Of a stretch of DNA of 64,000 bases, positions 51,401-64,000 are shown piece after piece. How positions within the stretch are numbered: position 1 is the first letter of the stretch; each line of letters starts with the position of its first letter. Location of the stretch: assembly GCF_003945595.2 (NCBI RefSeq), contig NW_024104617.1, positions 417,166 to 481,165 of the forward strand, in the 5' to 3' direction. Source of the DNA: Pipra filicauda (lineage: Eukaryota; Chordata; Aves; Passeriformes; Pipridae). The notes under the pieces were generated by a model. That model saw only the letters and a program-made list of their open reading frames with translations. It made no database searches and was not told where the DNA came from. The position numbers and the translations under genes were made by a program.

Positions 51401-54400
51401 AAAACAGGGATGTGGCTTTCTAAATATCTGAGAAAATATTTGCATTTGCAAAACAGGACAAACATAAGAGCATAAATCAACAACAAGCACTTCAAGTACA
51501 CAGTCAAGGACACAGACCTTAAGAAGGCCATTTAGCTTGTGTAACTTAGGCCATACATGGAGATGTACAATTGCATAGAAAGGTTATATAATCTCTCTTC
51601 TAAGCAATGCAAAAAAAAATAACAGTTATTAATTTTTGTTTCTGAAACCTGCAATGAAAACAAAATGCCTGCAGGCCCCAGATGCATTCTGTAATGCCCC
51701 CATTTTCCTGTTTGATCATGCTGACCCCAGCAGTACACCAACACCTTCTCTCCCCTGGGCCCACCTGCAAGAAAGCACCATGGTCCTCTCTTTGATAGTG
51801 AGCAGGAGTATGCTTCTCTCCTGCCAAGAGATTAATAGCTCCCCTGAAGCAGAAGCTGCTCCCTTGGAGGAACCTGAGACTCTGGGGTGCTGCTCAAGCC
51901 TTTGCCCCACAGGTGTCATCAAACAGACGCGGTAGAGCAGCGCACAGCTCGGCTACCACCTGCAGAGGTATTTTAAATGTAAGCACCAAGCAGGCCAGTT
52001 ATGAAGAGAACCTAGGAGTTAGTTGTGCCCAAATGCTGCTTCCAGATCTCTGGTATAAGGTGACTTACCATGACTAAAATGAGGAAACGAGCTAGGGAGC
52101 TGGAGAGATGAGTGGCACAAAATCCTCAGGCATAATTGATGGCTGTTTTCACCTGACCTTCATGTGATGAAACTGAGCCTGTGACTCATTACCTTAAATT
52201 ATATTTCCAAACTGCCACAGTAGAGTAATGAAGAACAAAAATATCACTCAGAAACTAAAAGCTCTGGTTTTCAACAGGAGGTGGACACTGTACGAGAACA
52301 GGAGAGGAAACATTCAGAATTGTAAAGAGGCCAGATTCTTAAATAAAGATTCTTCAGCTCTTCACTTCAATCCATCTACATATACTCAGCTGGTCTTTGT
52401 CATACTGGTGTTAAGAGCACATCCCCAAAAATTAGGACAGAAATAGCAACACTCTTATAATGTCAATAACAAAAGAGGGGATTTAAAGGCATATCTAGAC
52501 AATAAATATATGTTTTCATTTTTCAGCTGCTTAGTAATCATTTGGAGGTCTGTTATGTTTTCTTCTGAGACAGACTAAATACAAATCAATACTCAGCTTT
52601 CAAACAAGGGAAGTCAGTGGGCATCCTAAATTCTGCTCAAAAACTACATCTGGCCTCTGTGACAAGAGTTTTATACTGTCATGACTTATTGAAACACTGG
52701 TTTACTTTTTATATCAGTGCAGGGGCAAAAAAGGAGTTTGATCCCACATTTTCTATGGGACAGACACCAGATATTTTTAATTCTTTTTTGTGGTGGCTTC
52801 CAAAATTCAGTGGAAAACATGCAGCTTAGACCTTTAATTTCGGAACTGGTTAAACAATTTTCAGTGTCTTATGCAATCTTTAGTATCTTTTTTGTTGTCT
52901 CTGAAATTATAGTTATAAGGGGACAAACTTTGAATGAGAAGACCCTTCACTGTGTTTTCTCATAGCCAACGGCAAGACTGAGGAACTTTTAAATCCAAGT
53001 TTAGTTAGAACCATGTAAGCCTGTCCCAGTCACTAATAATATGCCCTTTCACTCCATGTTTCCATTGTCACTTTTAAAAATTTCTTTCAAATGTAAAGAG
53101 ATTAGTCTTCTTTCTATCATATGTGTGTATTTTTTGTTCGTGTCAGAAGTATTATCAGGCAACTTACTTGCACATAGCCCATGATTCACCTGTAAAAATA
53201 GCCTCAGGAATGAGCAGTAATGCAGGCTTTACATACAAGTGTGTGTCTTCCTGTAATCCCTTCATTTTGATCCTCCACGTGGTTACTATACTAAAGCAAC
53301 ACAGGAAGAGCTTAAGAAAGATACTTGGTGTGCACAGAGTCAGGGATATTCCCTGTTGCAAAGATCCTGTAGTCTAAGTGAATGACATAGACTGAAGCAA
53401 TACAGATGTGTTTTTTGCCAGAACATCATTTTACTATGCTGTTGGTAGAATGGAATAAATATCATTCAAGACACTAATTCATAAATATTCATTTCACAAA
53501 AGCACTCTTTTGGTAATGAAAAGTCTGAATAAAGGGCAACACATTAACAAAACAAAGCACTGCTTCATTCAAGAAACAGGGGCGACCCTACACTAGCATT
53601 TTGTGTATGGAGATATTTGTGGCTAAGATACTATGATAAACCTTGCACATCTTCAGTATCTTAAACTGTAATATCATAAAGCCTTTCACTGACAAAGATT
53701 TGACACACATTGAAGACAAATAAACATGAATACTTCCATTATAGACTTGTGCACAAGGAAGTTAAATGGGGTTCTTGCCCACAAAGCCATTTGTGGCATA
53801 GTTGAAAGAAAACCCCCAGTAATATTTGGTTTACCACTTTATCCAGTCACTAGTCCACATGTTCCCCTGAGGCCACTACATTTCAGTCTCTAAATTATTA
53901 TTTCTCATTCTGTGTTCCTGATATTATCTTGATATTATTGGCATATGTTAATAATGCCCATAGGGCAGATAAACTGTTCTGATGGTCTCAATTTAATAAA
54001 AGAAAGGTTCTTACCAGGCATAGAGGAGATTCCTCAGAAACCCATTAACAGTTACACTCAATTTTCAATTCACTCAATTTTTCATGGATCTGTATTTGCT
54101 GTGGCATCAGCCCTGCTCATTGCATATTAAGAAATGCCACATCTGTTAAATCCCCAGTAAATGGTAATTTTCCCTCCATTACAGTCCAGTTTGACATGCA
54201 TGACTTCAAAGATATGTATTGTGGGATGCAATCCAGTAGTGCTTCTGTTTGGTTCAGGGGATTTGTCCAGCTCTGGGGCAACCTCTGCCCTCCTTATTTC
54301 TATCACAGAGGTAAAATACTGACTTAAATATGTTCTTGTATTTTAGGCACCACTGTTCCCCTTACACCCCCAATACTTCTTCATATGGTCTCTTCTCCTC

Positions 54401-57129
54401 CCATCACAGGCTTTGTCTAGTCCCAGAGAAAGCCACTGAGGTCCACAATTACTTTTTCTCACTCCTTGCTCCCATATCTGCCTCTGCTAGAGAGGCAGCA
54501 GAAACAGAAAACCTCCCCAGTATGGGCTGCTTAGCTGCTGACAGCCGTGATTTATCCAGGACTTCTCAGCAACCATGACCTAACAGCATTTCTGAGATGT
54601 GACTTGAATTCATGATTATGAAAGAGCTGAATGCTATGGCTCATGTGGTTTTTAAACCTTCATAGCTGTTGTCACCTCAAAGCACGCTCCAAGTCAAAAG
54701 GCTGGGTTTATACACACAAATATATATGTACTTATATTGTATTTAAACAATGAAATATTCTTACCACCTCGCCATGTCATATCAGTGACTCTCCTCAGTA
54801 TCAACAGACTCGAGGACACTGGGAAAGCAGAAATTATTATTAAAGTATAACGAGATTGTATTGGATAAACATGCATGGATTTATTTCCCCAATGGTGACA
54901 TGACCCAAAATCTAGGTTTTAGGGCAGGTCAGCACATAACAAATAAGCAGAGAAGCCTCTGAGCTGTCAGGGTGCCTTTAGACAAAGACATGACAAAACT
55001 GATGTTGTTTAAGTTTAGGTTTCCTACTAACATTGATGCTTCAAAGCTGGGGGCTCCTAATCCAGGGCCCCTGAGAAAGGAGAAATAAAACAACATCAGC
55101 AACTACTCAGTCAGTAGAGGCTTGTAAGGCCACAGCCTTGATGACTGACAGCAAAAATGAAGAAAAAGTCCAGAGGAGTAGACAAGGGGGCTCTTAGAAT
55201 CACAAACAGTAAAGATAAATATTTTCTTTCATATACTTGCCAAATTTTATGAAACAAATGAACAACCCTAGCTGCCCTACGATGTTAGTTCTGGATGCCA
55301 GTATTTTCCATGTTTTAGCACTTTCTGTTCTGACTTAACACACAATATTGCAATTTACGGAAACAAATTTAGCAGTGTTTGAGAATAAAAGAAATGTGAT
55401 TTTTTTTGTGTGTTGTTGTCTAGAAAAGTTTATCTAGCAGGGAGTAGCCCCAACTCCAACATGAGTTAATGACAGTTTGTTTTTTAATGGATTCAAATCA
55501 TAATTAGGTAATTATAAGCAATCAAGTGAGAGCTCTATAAAAGCTACTGGCTACAGCTGTTAGCTACCTCACCTCAGTCAGAAATCAGCACCCCCTCGGC
55601 TGGGGGATTCAAGCAAACCTGTTTTATCACAGCAAAGTGTAAGTGCTCACGTTTTCAATTACTCAGCTGAGAAATCAGTAACTTCTGGGAGCAGGGCAGT
55701 GAGTTTGTTACAGCTCCTCATGGATCTGGAAAGGGCCTATCTGACTGTGCCCACAAATTTGAGCTGTTCTTTCTCCAAGGGTGACTGTCAGAGTTTGTAG
55801 TTCACATTGCTACTTATATTGCTCTCTGGGCTGCTAGGATAGTATGCCTTTAAAACTCTGTTCTTCCCTGAAAAATTATTTTAATTAAAATGGTATTTGG
55901 GGTCCCATATTCTTTGTTTCTCACTAATTATCACAGCACATTTGTTCAGTTTCCAAGCTAATGAGTGTTTTTGCTAACTGCCAGCTCCCAAATTAAACAT
56001 AGGATCTGAAATGCCAGGCTTTTTTCTTCTCATGTCATATTTCACTGCCATTCCATCTTCTGGGATTGCGTAGTCACTGCAAGGAGAACATCCTCCAAGG
56101 TCTCTTTGAATAAAACTCAGAGATGAGTCCTGCTGTGTGTGTCTGACAACACAGCACATGGCCCAGTCACTGTGTTAGGTCTGTGCATGAAACAGCAGCA
56201 AGAAAATACTTTAGAGCTCAAAGTAAGCAAGAAATAATTACTATGAAATCATCAGCAGTGAGCACAAAACACAGAAAGCAGAACAGTTAAGCAGGAAAGT
56301 GTAATTTGGACATGGGCACCTCCCCAAGCTTAAAATGACAGAACACTTCCAGAGCAGCAGTTTTTTTCCAGCAGTTCATCATGTGGCTTTCTTCTTCCAT
56401 CAGCTCTCCTGCAAGGGGTTCCAAATTTACACTGATTATACACATATGGAAATGTAATGGAAGTAGGAGACGATTTCTAATATGACACAGTCCTGAAAAC
56501 CTGAATAAATAACGCGTCTTACATATAAAGTGCTCAATACACTAGATTTTTCAGGATGAGACTTGTGTTAGTTACTTCGACATCTACATACCATATTTGT
56601 TTGCTTCAGAAATGCAGGCTAACATGGTAATGTTATACCAGTCAAGCCTATCAAGTAGATCACAGTGAACTTTCCATGGAAACTCTTACTCAGAATTCAA
56701 AAAGATTTAACTTAGCACACTAGGAACAGTCAGCAGATGCACAGATTCTTCCAGTCTTTCCAAAAGGCTACTAGCTTGATGTATACTTAGCCAATGACCA
56801 CCACAGAGAACAAAACATTTCAGATCCTGCAAATAATGTTGCTGCTCTCCCTGCTCAGAAACTATGAACCAGAGGAACAGGTGCAGTGGTGCACAGAGCA
56901 TGAACTGGGGACAGACTGGGTCCCAGTGACATCCATGTGCAGTGCTCCCATGCACAGAAATTAAAGACCCTGCACAGAGCGAAAAGATGTATAGTAGATT
57001 TCTGAAAAGATCAGAGTGAAACCATAGTTGTAAAAGATATTCTATAGGCTTAAAGTTAAGTGCTCTTTTTGCTGTGTGCTCTTCCAAAACAAACAAACAA
57101 AAGGTGTACACTTAAGTGTAAGGAACTAC

Positions 57130-57146
57130 TTTTTTTTTTTTTTTTT
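57130..57146. repeat. Poly-T tract
   Basis: Seventeen T residues. They would be a poly-A tail for a minus-strand insertion, but no such element was recognised to the right. Confidence 0.85.
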
Positions 57147-60100
57147 AATTAAGAATATCCCTCATTCCACCCTGAGCAACAAGGATGACCTGGGAGCCAC
57201 TGCATGTCCCAGCACCCACAGCTACAGCCTGAGCAATGCTGCCTGCTCTGCCAAGTCTTGTTCCTAATCCCACTGCAATCAGATACACATTGGCATTACC
57301 GTTACTCACCTGCATCCCTTGACATTTGCAATTCCTGTCGTATGTGACTGAATGCCAGACAGACCACTTGGAGATATGGTCTTGGTGTTTTTGCGTACAT
57401 ACATGGGTATAAGAGAGCAGGTGAAAATGCGTGAAATTAGTTTTATTTTAAAATAAAACTACCTTCCAATCCCCTACAGCTCTACTCCATTAGCTAGGTT
57501 TTGTTTCTGAATTGTTGCATCATTTGCTATATAATGGCCTTGATTTTGTTCAGCATCATCCAGGTGCTGTTATCATACAGACATGATGTAAATGTGCGAC
57601 TCTTTTAAAAGTAAAAGCAAAGGGCATTTTAATTTTGTGTATTAAGAATAAGCCTTTCAAATGCCATGCTATGTACAAGGGAACCTAACCCTTTTTTCAG
57701 GAAAACCAGTCTATTTAATTTCACATATCACAACAGCAACTGGAAAGATGCAACAGGGTTCATTAATGCATCACTACTTGTGCTGCCAGCAGTAAAGCCA
57801 GGCCCGTGTGCTGTAAGCAACTCCAGCTGTGTAGCCTAATAAACATCACAGCAAATTAATGGGAACTGAACAACAGCACTAAATACAGAAAACAGGAAAA
57901 CAAAAAAGTTGCATTTCAGGTTGGAAATGAATGTGGATCAGTCAGAAAGGTGAATAATGAGAAGCCTAAGGAGAAATGTATAATCAGAGCTTGAGCATGA
58001 CTGTCCTAAGGGTTGCACACCACTGTGCTGACACAGAACACAGCATCAATATTTAGCATCCTTCATACCAGCTATCTGCACCTGAACAGCAAGAAGATTG
58101 TGATGGCGATGTCCTACCTCATCCTTAATGTACCTTAATATCGCTGCTTTGAAATAACACAATTGCACAGAGTGATGGAATAAATTTCATATTTTTTGTT
58201 GCTTTTTAAAACTGCAACAACAACTTCAGGGCTGTTTCTTATCATGCATGGTCTTTGCTAGTTTTCTATTAAGCATTAATTAATTACTCACATACCAGCA
58301 GCACTGAGCACTGTTGAGCAGAATCCAGGCCATGATGTACCGGGTCCTACCAAGTTCTATTGCAATAGAATGCCTCTCCCACAGCAAATAAGTATATCTC
58401 TACAGCCAAATCATGCCAGTTATTCCAAGACAGCCATCACCAACTTTCAGTTATCAGAACAACTTAAGAGCTACAGAGGAAAATCAGAGAAATTCAGAGC
58501 AACTTAATAAAACTGGTAACTATGAAACAGTAGTGCATGTTGCATGGCAAAGCTCAGTCTGCCTCATCAGGTCTTTCCTTTCTTTCCTTAGAACAGAGAT
58601 GCATTTACAACAATGCTCAAGGGAGCATTTGGAGCAAAATTCTTCTTTGCTAAAAGCACACTAATCACTAGGATTGCTACATCATATATGCACATGTACA
58701 AAAAGTCCCATAGCAGCCGTGATGTCAGTGATGACTTCAAAAATGCTGAAGTTAAACTCTTCTAAGCTCCGGTATTCCCACTGTGTACACTACTGCTGCT
58801 GTTTCATTTACTTAATGTGTCAGAGGGTGTGATGAGTAAGAATGCAATTCCTTCACAGCCCAGAGGAAGAAGCAATATTAAAGGTGATTATGCAACTGGA
58901 AGTGCATGTGAAGTCTGACTTGAGGACTGCTTTCATAACAGACTGGATATGGATACATCGTTTAGTTTTACCTTGATAATGTAACTTGTCCAGTAACCAC
59001 CAGGTGATAAAGTGTCCCAGGAAGTCTAATAATTTCCAAGAACATTCCATAGCAAACCAGTTTTACCCAAAATGAGTGCACTTCTACCAGGAACAACTGT
59101 GAAGAACATTATTGCACAAGCAGGACTTTCTGTGTATATGGGTATAGCCCTTGCAATATACCTCCTATTTCCTGAAAGTAACAGGCCCACTGGGTCTTTT
59201 GGGGACTGCCCAGAAGGTTTTGGAGCGGCAAATTAAAAAAATGAGTAAAGTCATCAGTATAGGAGGTCATCAGTAAACAGAGAAGCAGCTATGTGGAGTT
59301 TATCTGCATTTTCCCACAAGACCTAGGCTCTCATAAAACACTGGATTTAACAGAATCTGGTGCTACACAACTATGTGGCAGTTCAGTTGAGGATGTGAAA
59401 GACTTGAAAGAGTTGTAGAAAAACCTAATACAGTTACCCTGACAAAATTTCCAGGCAGGGAACATCTAGAGAAACACAGAAACTGAATGATGTTGAACGA
59501 AAGTAGCAAAGTCAGAGTGGGGCCTTGCCGAGGACTGCAGGAAACCAGAAATACGTGAACTGAACTATCAGAGTAATCAGTCAGTTGGCTTGAACAGATA
59601 ATGACTGGTTTTTTTAAAAACCACTCCATCCACCCCCTAAATAATCCTAAATATAGGTTTTAAACAAAATTCACAAATTTCTCAATCTGGTCATCTTTTC
59701 ATTCTGTGAGAAACTTTATTTTGGAGACATGTAATTTACAGATGGTTCATTAATTTAGAGTTCATTAATTATTAAAAAAGAAAAATTACTTTCCATTTAC
59801 TTAAACCACTTGAAAAGCATTTAATTTAATTCATGGTTGGTTTAGGTTCATTGCTGTATATAGTTCCAAAGACATCATTCAGGTGAATATAGATATGGAG
59901 CTGCATAGGCAGCAGGTAACAGAGCTCATTAAGTGTTAAGGATGTTTCATTTTCTTCGGTCAACAAAATATTTACTAATACTTTAATTTTCATGTTACAG
60001 TTCTTAGAAAAATCTCAAGAATTAGAGGTGTGCATGAATTGTAAGCATATATCTTATGAAAAAAATCTGTATTTCTGTCTTTTTTCCATTTTAAAAAGGG

Positions 60101-61493
60101 GTGAAAGGCTGGAAATGTGACATATTCTACTGAATAGACATTTCTGAGAAATAACAGGTTGTCATGCCACCTCCCTGGATAGCTGTCACTCAGCATATCA
60201 ATCAGCCTGCATTGTTCATAGCCTACCTACTGCACTGGATGGGTAGGAGGAAAAAGCAGGCTTCACCTCCATTAAGACTTGCAACAGAATTGCATACATC
60301 CCCAGGAATATTTTTATTTCAACATACAAGATTTCTCTGACCAAAAGCTCTCTTAAACATTGTGGTCAGCACATATGCACACATGTTCACATCTGGAGAT
60401 GTTTGGTACAGGTGGGAGTGCACCGTTGTCGGACCAACCACAATCCTTTCATTTTGTCTGTGTGAGGTGTGGAGAGATGAAAATAAAATAAAAAGCCAAT
60501 GGGATCACTTTAGGATGAGAACACTATCAGAGCACATCTTCTACTCAAAAGACTGGAAAAACCTTGGGAAAAAAACACAGGCCCCCCTGTAGATGTCTTT
60601 TTCCTATACAGTTAGAGGCCTGTAGATATGGAATGGAGGCCAGGTGAGGGCTGCATAGGAAACAGTGGCTCACCCGAGTTCCCACAGATAGGGTTCTAGC
60701 TACAGCTAAAGGGCTCAGATTATTATGTCAATAAATTGCAAAAATCAATTCAGGAACAAAGCTAAGACTAATAGAATTTTCTCCTAAAGAAGCAAAGCTC
60801 TGTCATCACCTCCTTGAGCTATTGCACTCACAGGTTGATACAGGAACTTGTGACTTCTCTAGTGAGCAGTCCTGGAAATTGCACAGAACACACAAGCTGT
60901 TTGCCTGATCCAAATACTTGATGACCTAACACACACCTTATTTTAACTGGCTGTTCTCTACTGTCATGGCACTTGGCAGTGCCTTGCTACATCCAAAGCC
61001 TTGGCCTGAAGTTCACAAATCTTTGATGTGCCACCCTACAGGAAGAGGGATCAGCACTTCCCAAGTGGGATGGTTCTGACATCCTCTTCCTGAACTCAAG
61101 GTGACCGTCTGGGCTTAGTTTGCAATACTCCAACACCTGGCACATTTTCCTGCAATGGGAATCTTTTATCTCAGAAATATGAGATTATTGATAGAAATTT
61201 AGGTAAATCCCCAGCCCTGTGAGCTGCGAAGAGCACTTGCAAAACTCTGACTCACTGCATACCAGTGGCACAGTGTTTGAACCAGCTCTGCTGACAACCT
61301 GCAACAACAGCTAGGAGAGGTGTGACCTTTCTCAGTTCAGAGCAATTTTGAAAACCAGCGATAAATCAACGTCAGCTTTGTTAGCAACCTAATGAAATTA
61401 CCAGAAGTAAGAGGGAAAATCACACTCTGAAGTAAGTAGCTTGAGTAGCTTATGAACAGAACCTACGATAACGTCAATGGGGTTTTTTTCCAG

Positions 61494-61614
61494 GTATTCC
61501 CAGCCAGGAAAAATAATATTGAATTCTGCATCTCAAGCCCAGTCTCCTACTGTTACAAACATCCACATCACACAAAATCTTCTGCAAATCACCCAAGCAC
61601 ACAGGCAGAACTAG
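61494..61614 (+). other. Candidate plus-strand exon, 121 nt
   Basis: The acceptor GGTTTTTTTCCAG at the left and the donor CTAG/GTAAGC at the right bound 121 nt that is open in one frame throughout. The translation begins VFPARKNNIEFCISS and ends NHPSTQAELG, with no recognisable domain. The length is typical of a vertebrate internal exon. The same frame continues open on both sides (61,452-61,751), which weakens the case because the boundaries then rest on splice motifs alone. No companion exon was identified. Confidence 0.28.
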
Positions 61615-64000
61615 GTAAGCATCTCCACTTCTCTCAGTGGGAAACTGTTGCAGAATTTTGCTTCTCTGATGATAAGAAATATTTTTTTATTTCTAGTCTA
61701 AATGTGTCTCACTTCAGAGCATCTGTTTTATACACTAAGACAGCCCTATAACTGATAGTCCCAAGCATTCCCTGATTTTTATCCTCTAGATACATAACAA
61801 TCAGGGTTTGTTTTTCTGACCCAAAGTCCCAAACTCTCAATCTTACCTCCTTAAAAAGGCACTTTTTTTCTCATATCACACCACTTCCATTTGTCCGATT
61901 TGCAAGACAATCCAGCTGCTTTCTTCCCCTTAAGAAAGGGATATTTAATCATCCTTTCTCTTGAGTACAACTCCAAGCTTTGAGTCATCAGCATATTTCA
62001 TTAGTACTGTTATTTTATTCCAAAGGTCTATTATACTAAATTAGTCCCAACACCAACAGGAATTTCTCTAGTAAGATCCTTTCAGCCAACATTTCAGCTT
62101 TCAGCACTAATTGTTGTCATATCCCCATTAGCCAATTCCTTACTCATCTCAGATTTTTCTCCTACTAATCTGACTCATTGTATATAACAATTCTCCATGC
62201 AATAAAAACATGTAGGTCAGTTAAAGATCTATACACCAAAAAAATACCATATTAAAGGAAAAGCTGAGGCAAATACTTCATGAAGTTATCTTCCAGAACC
62301 ACCAGAGCCATAACAGAGTAAAAGCATCTGCTAAGTCTCCTTTTTCCTTTTGTCGTCTTCTTCTCCCAGTCTGAGCACAGAAAGTGAGTGTGGCATGGCT
62401 TTAACCTCAGCTGTGGTTATTTCCATTGCAGGAGCACTTGTGCCAAAGCTGATTTGAAAGGATGTTCGCTGCTCAGCTAAAGCTGCTCCTGAAGGCGGTT
62501 TTATGCCAACATTCGAGAGTTTCCACCCAATCGACAGACCTTTTATTCTGCTCCTGCTGCTGTGACGGCAGCCATCCCTGTTGGGAGATGAAGGGAGGAA
62601 GGAGGCACCAATAACTTTTCAGACAGCTGAAGTCGGGTTTGCTAGAGCACCTTCAATAACACATTAGAGAGAGCATTTTAAACTGATCTCCCTAAGTCAG
62701 GAGAGGCAGTGAATTAAAGCCAGTAAAGGGTGTAATTTCATGTTACAGATTATGATGAAGTGCCACCAAGAGCTGCAGTGCTCCCCTGTTCAGCCCACTA
62801 CTGCTAGCACCAGCTCCTACCTGACCTTACAGGAAGCTATCAGGAATTCAGGCAGAAGAAAAACTATCACTCCAGGGCTTTTCTTTTCTTCAGAAAGCTG
62901 TTTCTCTCTCTCAGTCAGTTTGCCAGGAGCACCAATGCCAGCGCTAGTGGAGCAGTTTAAAACTTTTCTGGAATAAGCATATTGATCAGGCAGCTGTACT
63001 GTCTGCAAAACCAATTTATAAACAGATTTAAATAGAAGGCATACAACTTTTTTTTTCTTTCTGGTGCCAATGGAGCTTGTGGGCCCAGATTCACGGCTGG
63101 GTGCTCCTTTCACCAGCTGTCTATCTTGTCCCCTTGGTAGACAATATTTTCCCTGTAACAGGGACAACAAAAGCGGATGTGACTGTGCTCAGATGGCCTG
63201 TCTGAGCATCATCATCCAGTCTGTTGTCCCTACTTCAGGCAACGTCTAAAGTCATACCAGCAAAATGCAGCAGGGATGTCCACTGAAAAATCTGAGTTAG
63301 GATGATTAGAGATGTAGCTATTATTTCCTCAGGAAAATTACTGGAAAGCTATCCTGGCCCTACATTAATCTTATGTCCATTTAACTGTTGCCCCACTTCC
63401 AAAGAAGCTATGTTAGAAGCTAACTTTTGCAGCATGAAGCCTTGTGTTGTCTAAGATAGTGCACCAAAAATATTACAATAGTCTAGGAGACTGAAACTGT
63501 TGAACCCTCAGAATAAAAAAAATTGCATTAGAAATGAAAATATTTCCCATTTCCTAGCAGAACTTTAAAAGCACACAAATACTCCAGGCAGTCAGTTTGC
63601 ATTTGAAAATAAGTTTCTCTCACAGAATACGTCATTTCGAATAAGATTTACTAACATTTTTAATTCATCTGCTTCCTTCTAAAGATTTCTCATGACAAAA
63701 TTGTGAATGCTGTTAAGCAACATTAGGAAGTTTTGCCATATCACTTATTCTACATGCGAAAGAGTTGAGCCACCCAAAATGTGCAATAATCTCCCAGTAT
63801 ACATTGTTTGAAGGGCTGTATTGTTTTCATGTGAAAGGGTGAAGATGGAGGAGTCCATGTTTATATACTTAGGTACATTCTTGACACATAATCAGGAAAC
63901 TCTTCTTAAAGTATGTCCAAACCCATCTCCAAATAATATTCAATACTGTAAATCCCACTCCTGTGTAATCCTCTAATCTGAGATGAATCATGCTCCTCTG

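Larger units (their letters stand above)
46879..64000. other. Intergenic DNA, no firm gene
   Basis: AT-rich sequence with homopolymer tracts and short chance open frames. A moderately GC-rich patch at about 49,200-50,250 has overlapping open frames on both strands (longest 111 aa), none with a recognisable domain or bounding splice signals. The candidate exon at 61,494-61,614 is listed separately. Confidence 0.5.

Noticed and set aside
1..64000. Bacterial-type systems, CRISPR arrays, tRNA or rRNA genes
   Set aside because: No regularly spaced direct repeats, cloverleaf sequences, rRNA-like blocks or clustered intact ORFs were seen. The window is ordinary vertebrate DNA.

Overview
This is a 64 kb window of vertebrate nuclear DNA, most likely from a bird. 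The evidence is several 5'-truncated CR1 LINE copies, one of them ending in the characteristic tandem 8-bp tail without poly-A. The rest is AT-rich single-copy-like sequence with poly-A/T tracts, and there is one sharply bounded CpG island. Nothing bacterial, phage or plasmid is present: no compact operons, rRNA, tRNA or CRISPR array was recognised. A non-avian reptile cannot be fully excluded because CR1 occurs there too.

Layout. Positions 1 to about 24,000 are AT-rich and carry an old CR1 copy at 890-1,555. If the gene model below is right, much of this is the first intron or introns of a minus-strand gene. A CpG island at about 23,760-24,890 holds the start of that gene. A short first coding exon (24,320 down to 24,276, starting MGDSVFSERPALRYA) ends exactly at a consensus GTGAGT donor in phase 0. 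A second exon is proposed at 19,893 down to 19,852: 42 nt, phase 0, with a strong acceptor. The gene could not be named, and no complete gene can be assembled from this window.

From about 24,900 to 64,000 the sequence is upstream (intergenic) DNA relative to that gene. It holds CR1 fragments (about 25,140, 30,220 and 46,585-46,878), simple repeats, and a few isolated exon-like segments on the plus strand. The best of these are 29,330-29,415 and 61,494-61,614. No recognisable protein family accompanies them, so they remain candidates.

The many short open frames elsewhere are what chance gives in this much DNA. No undescribed multi-gene system was found. The most useful leads are the identity of the CpG-island gene, the handful of exon-like segments, a decayed RWD-like peptide reading near 22,000, and a 3'-end-like segment near 2,100.
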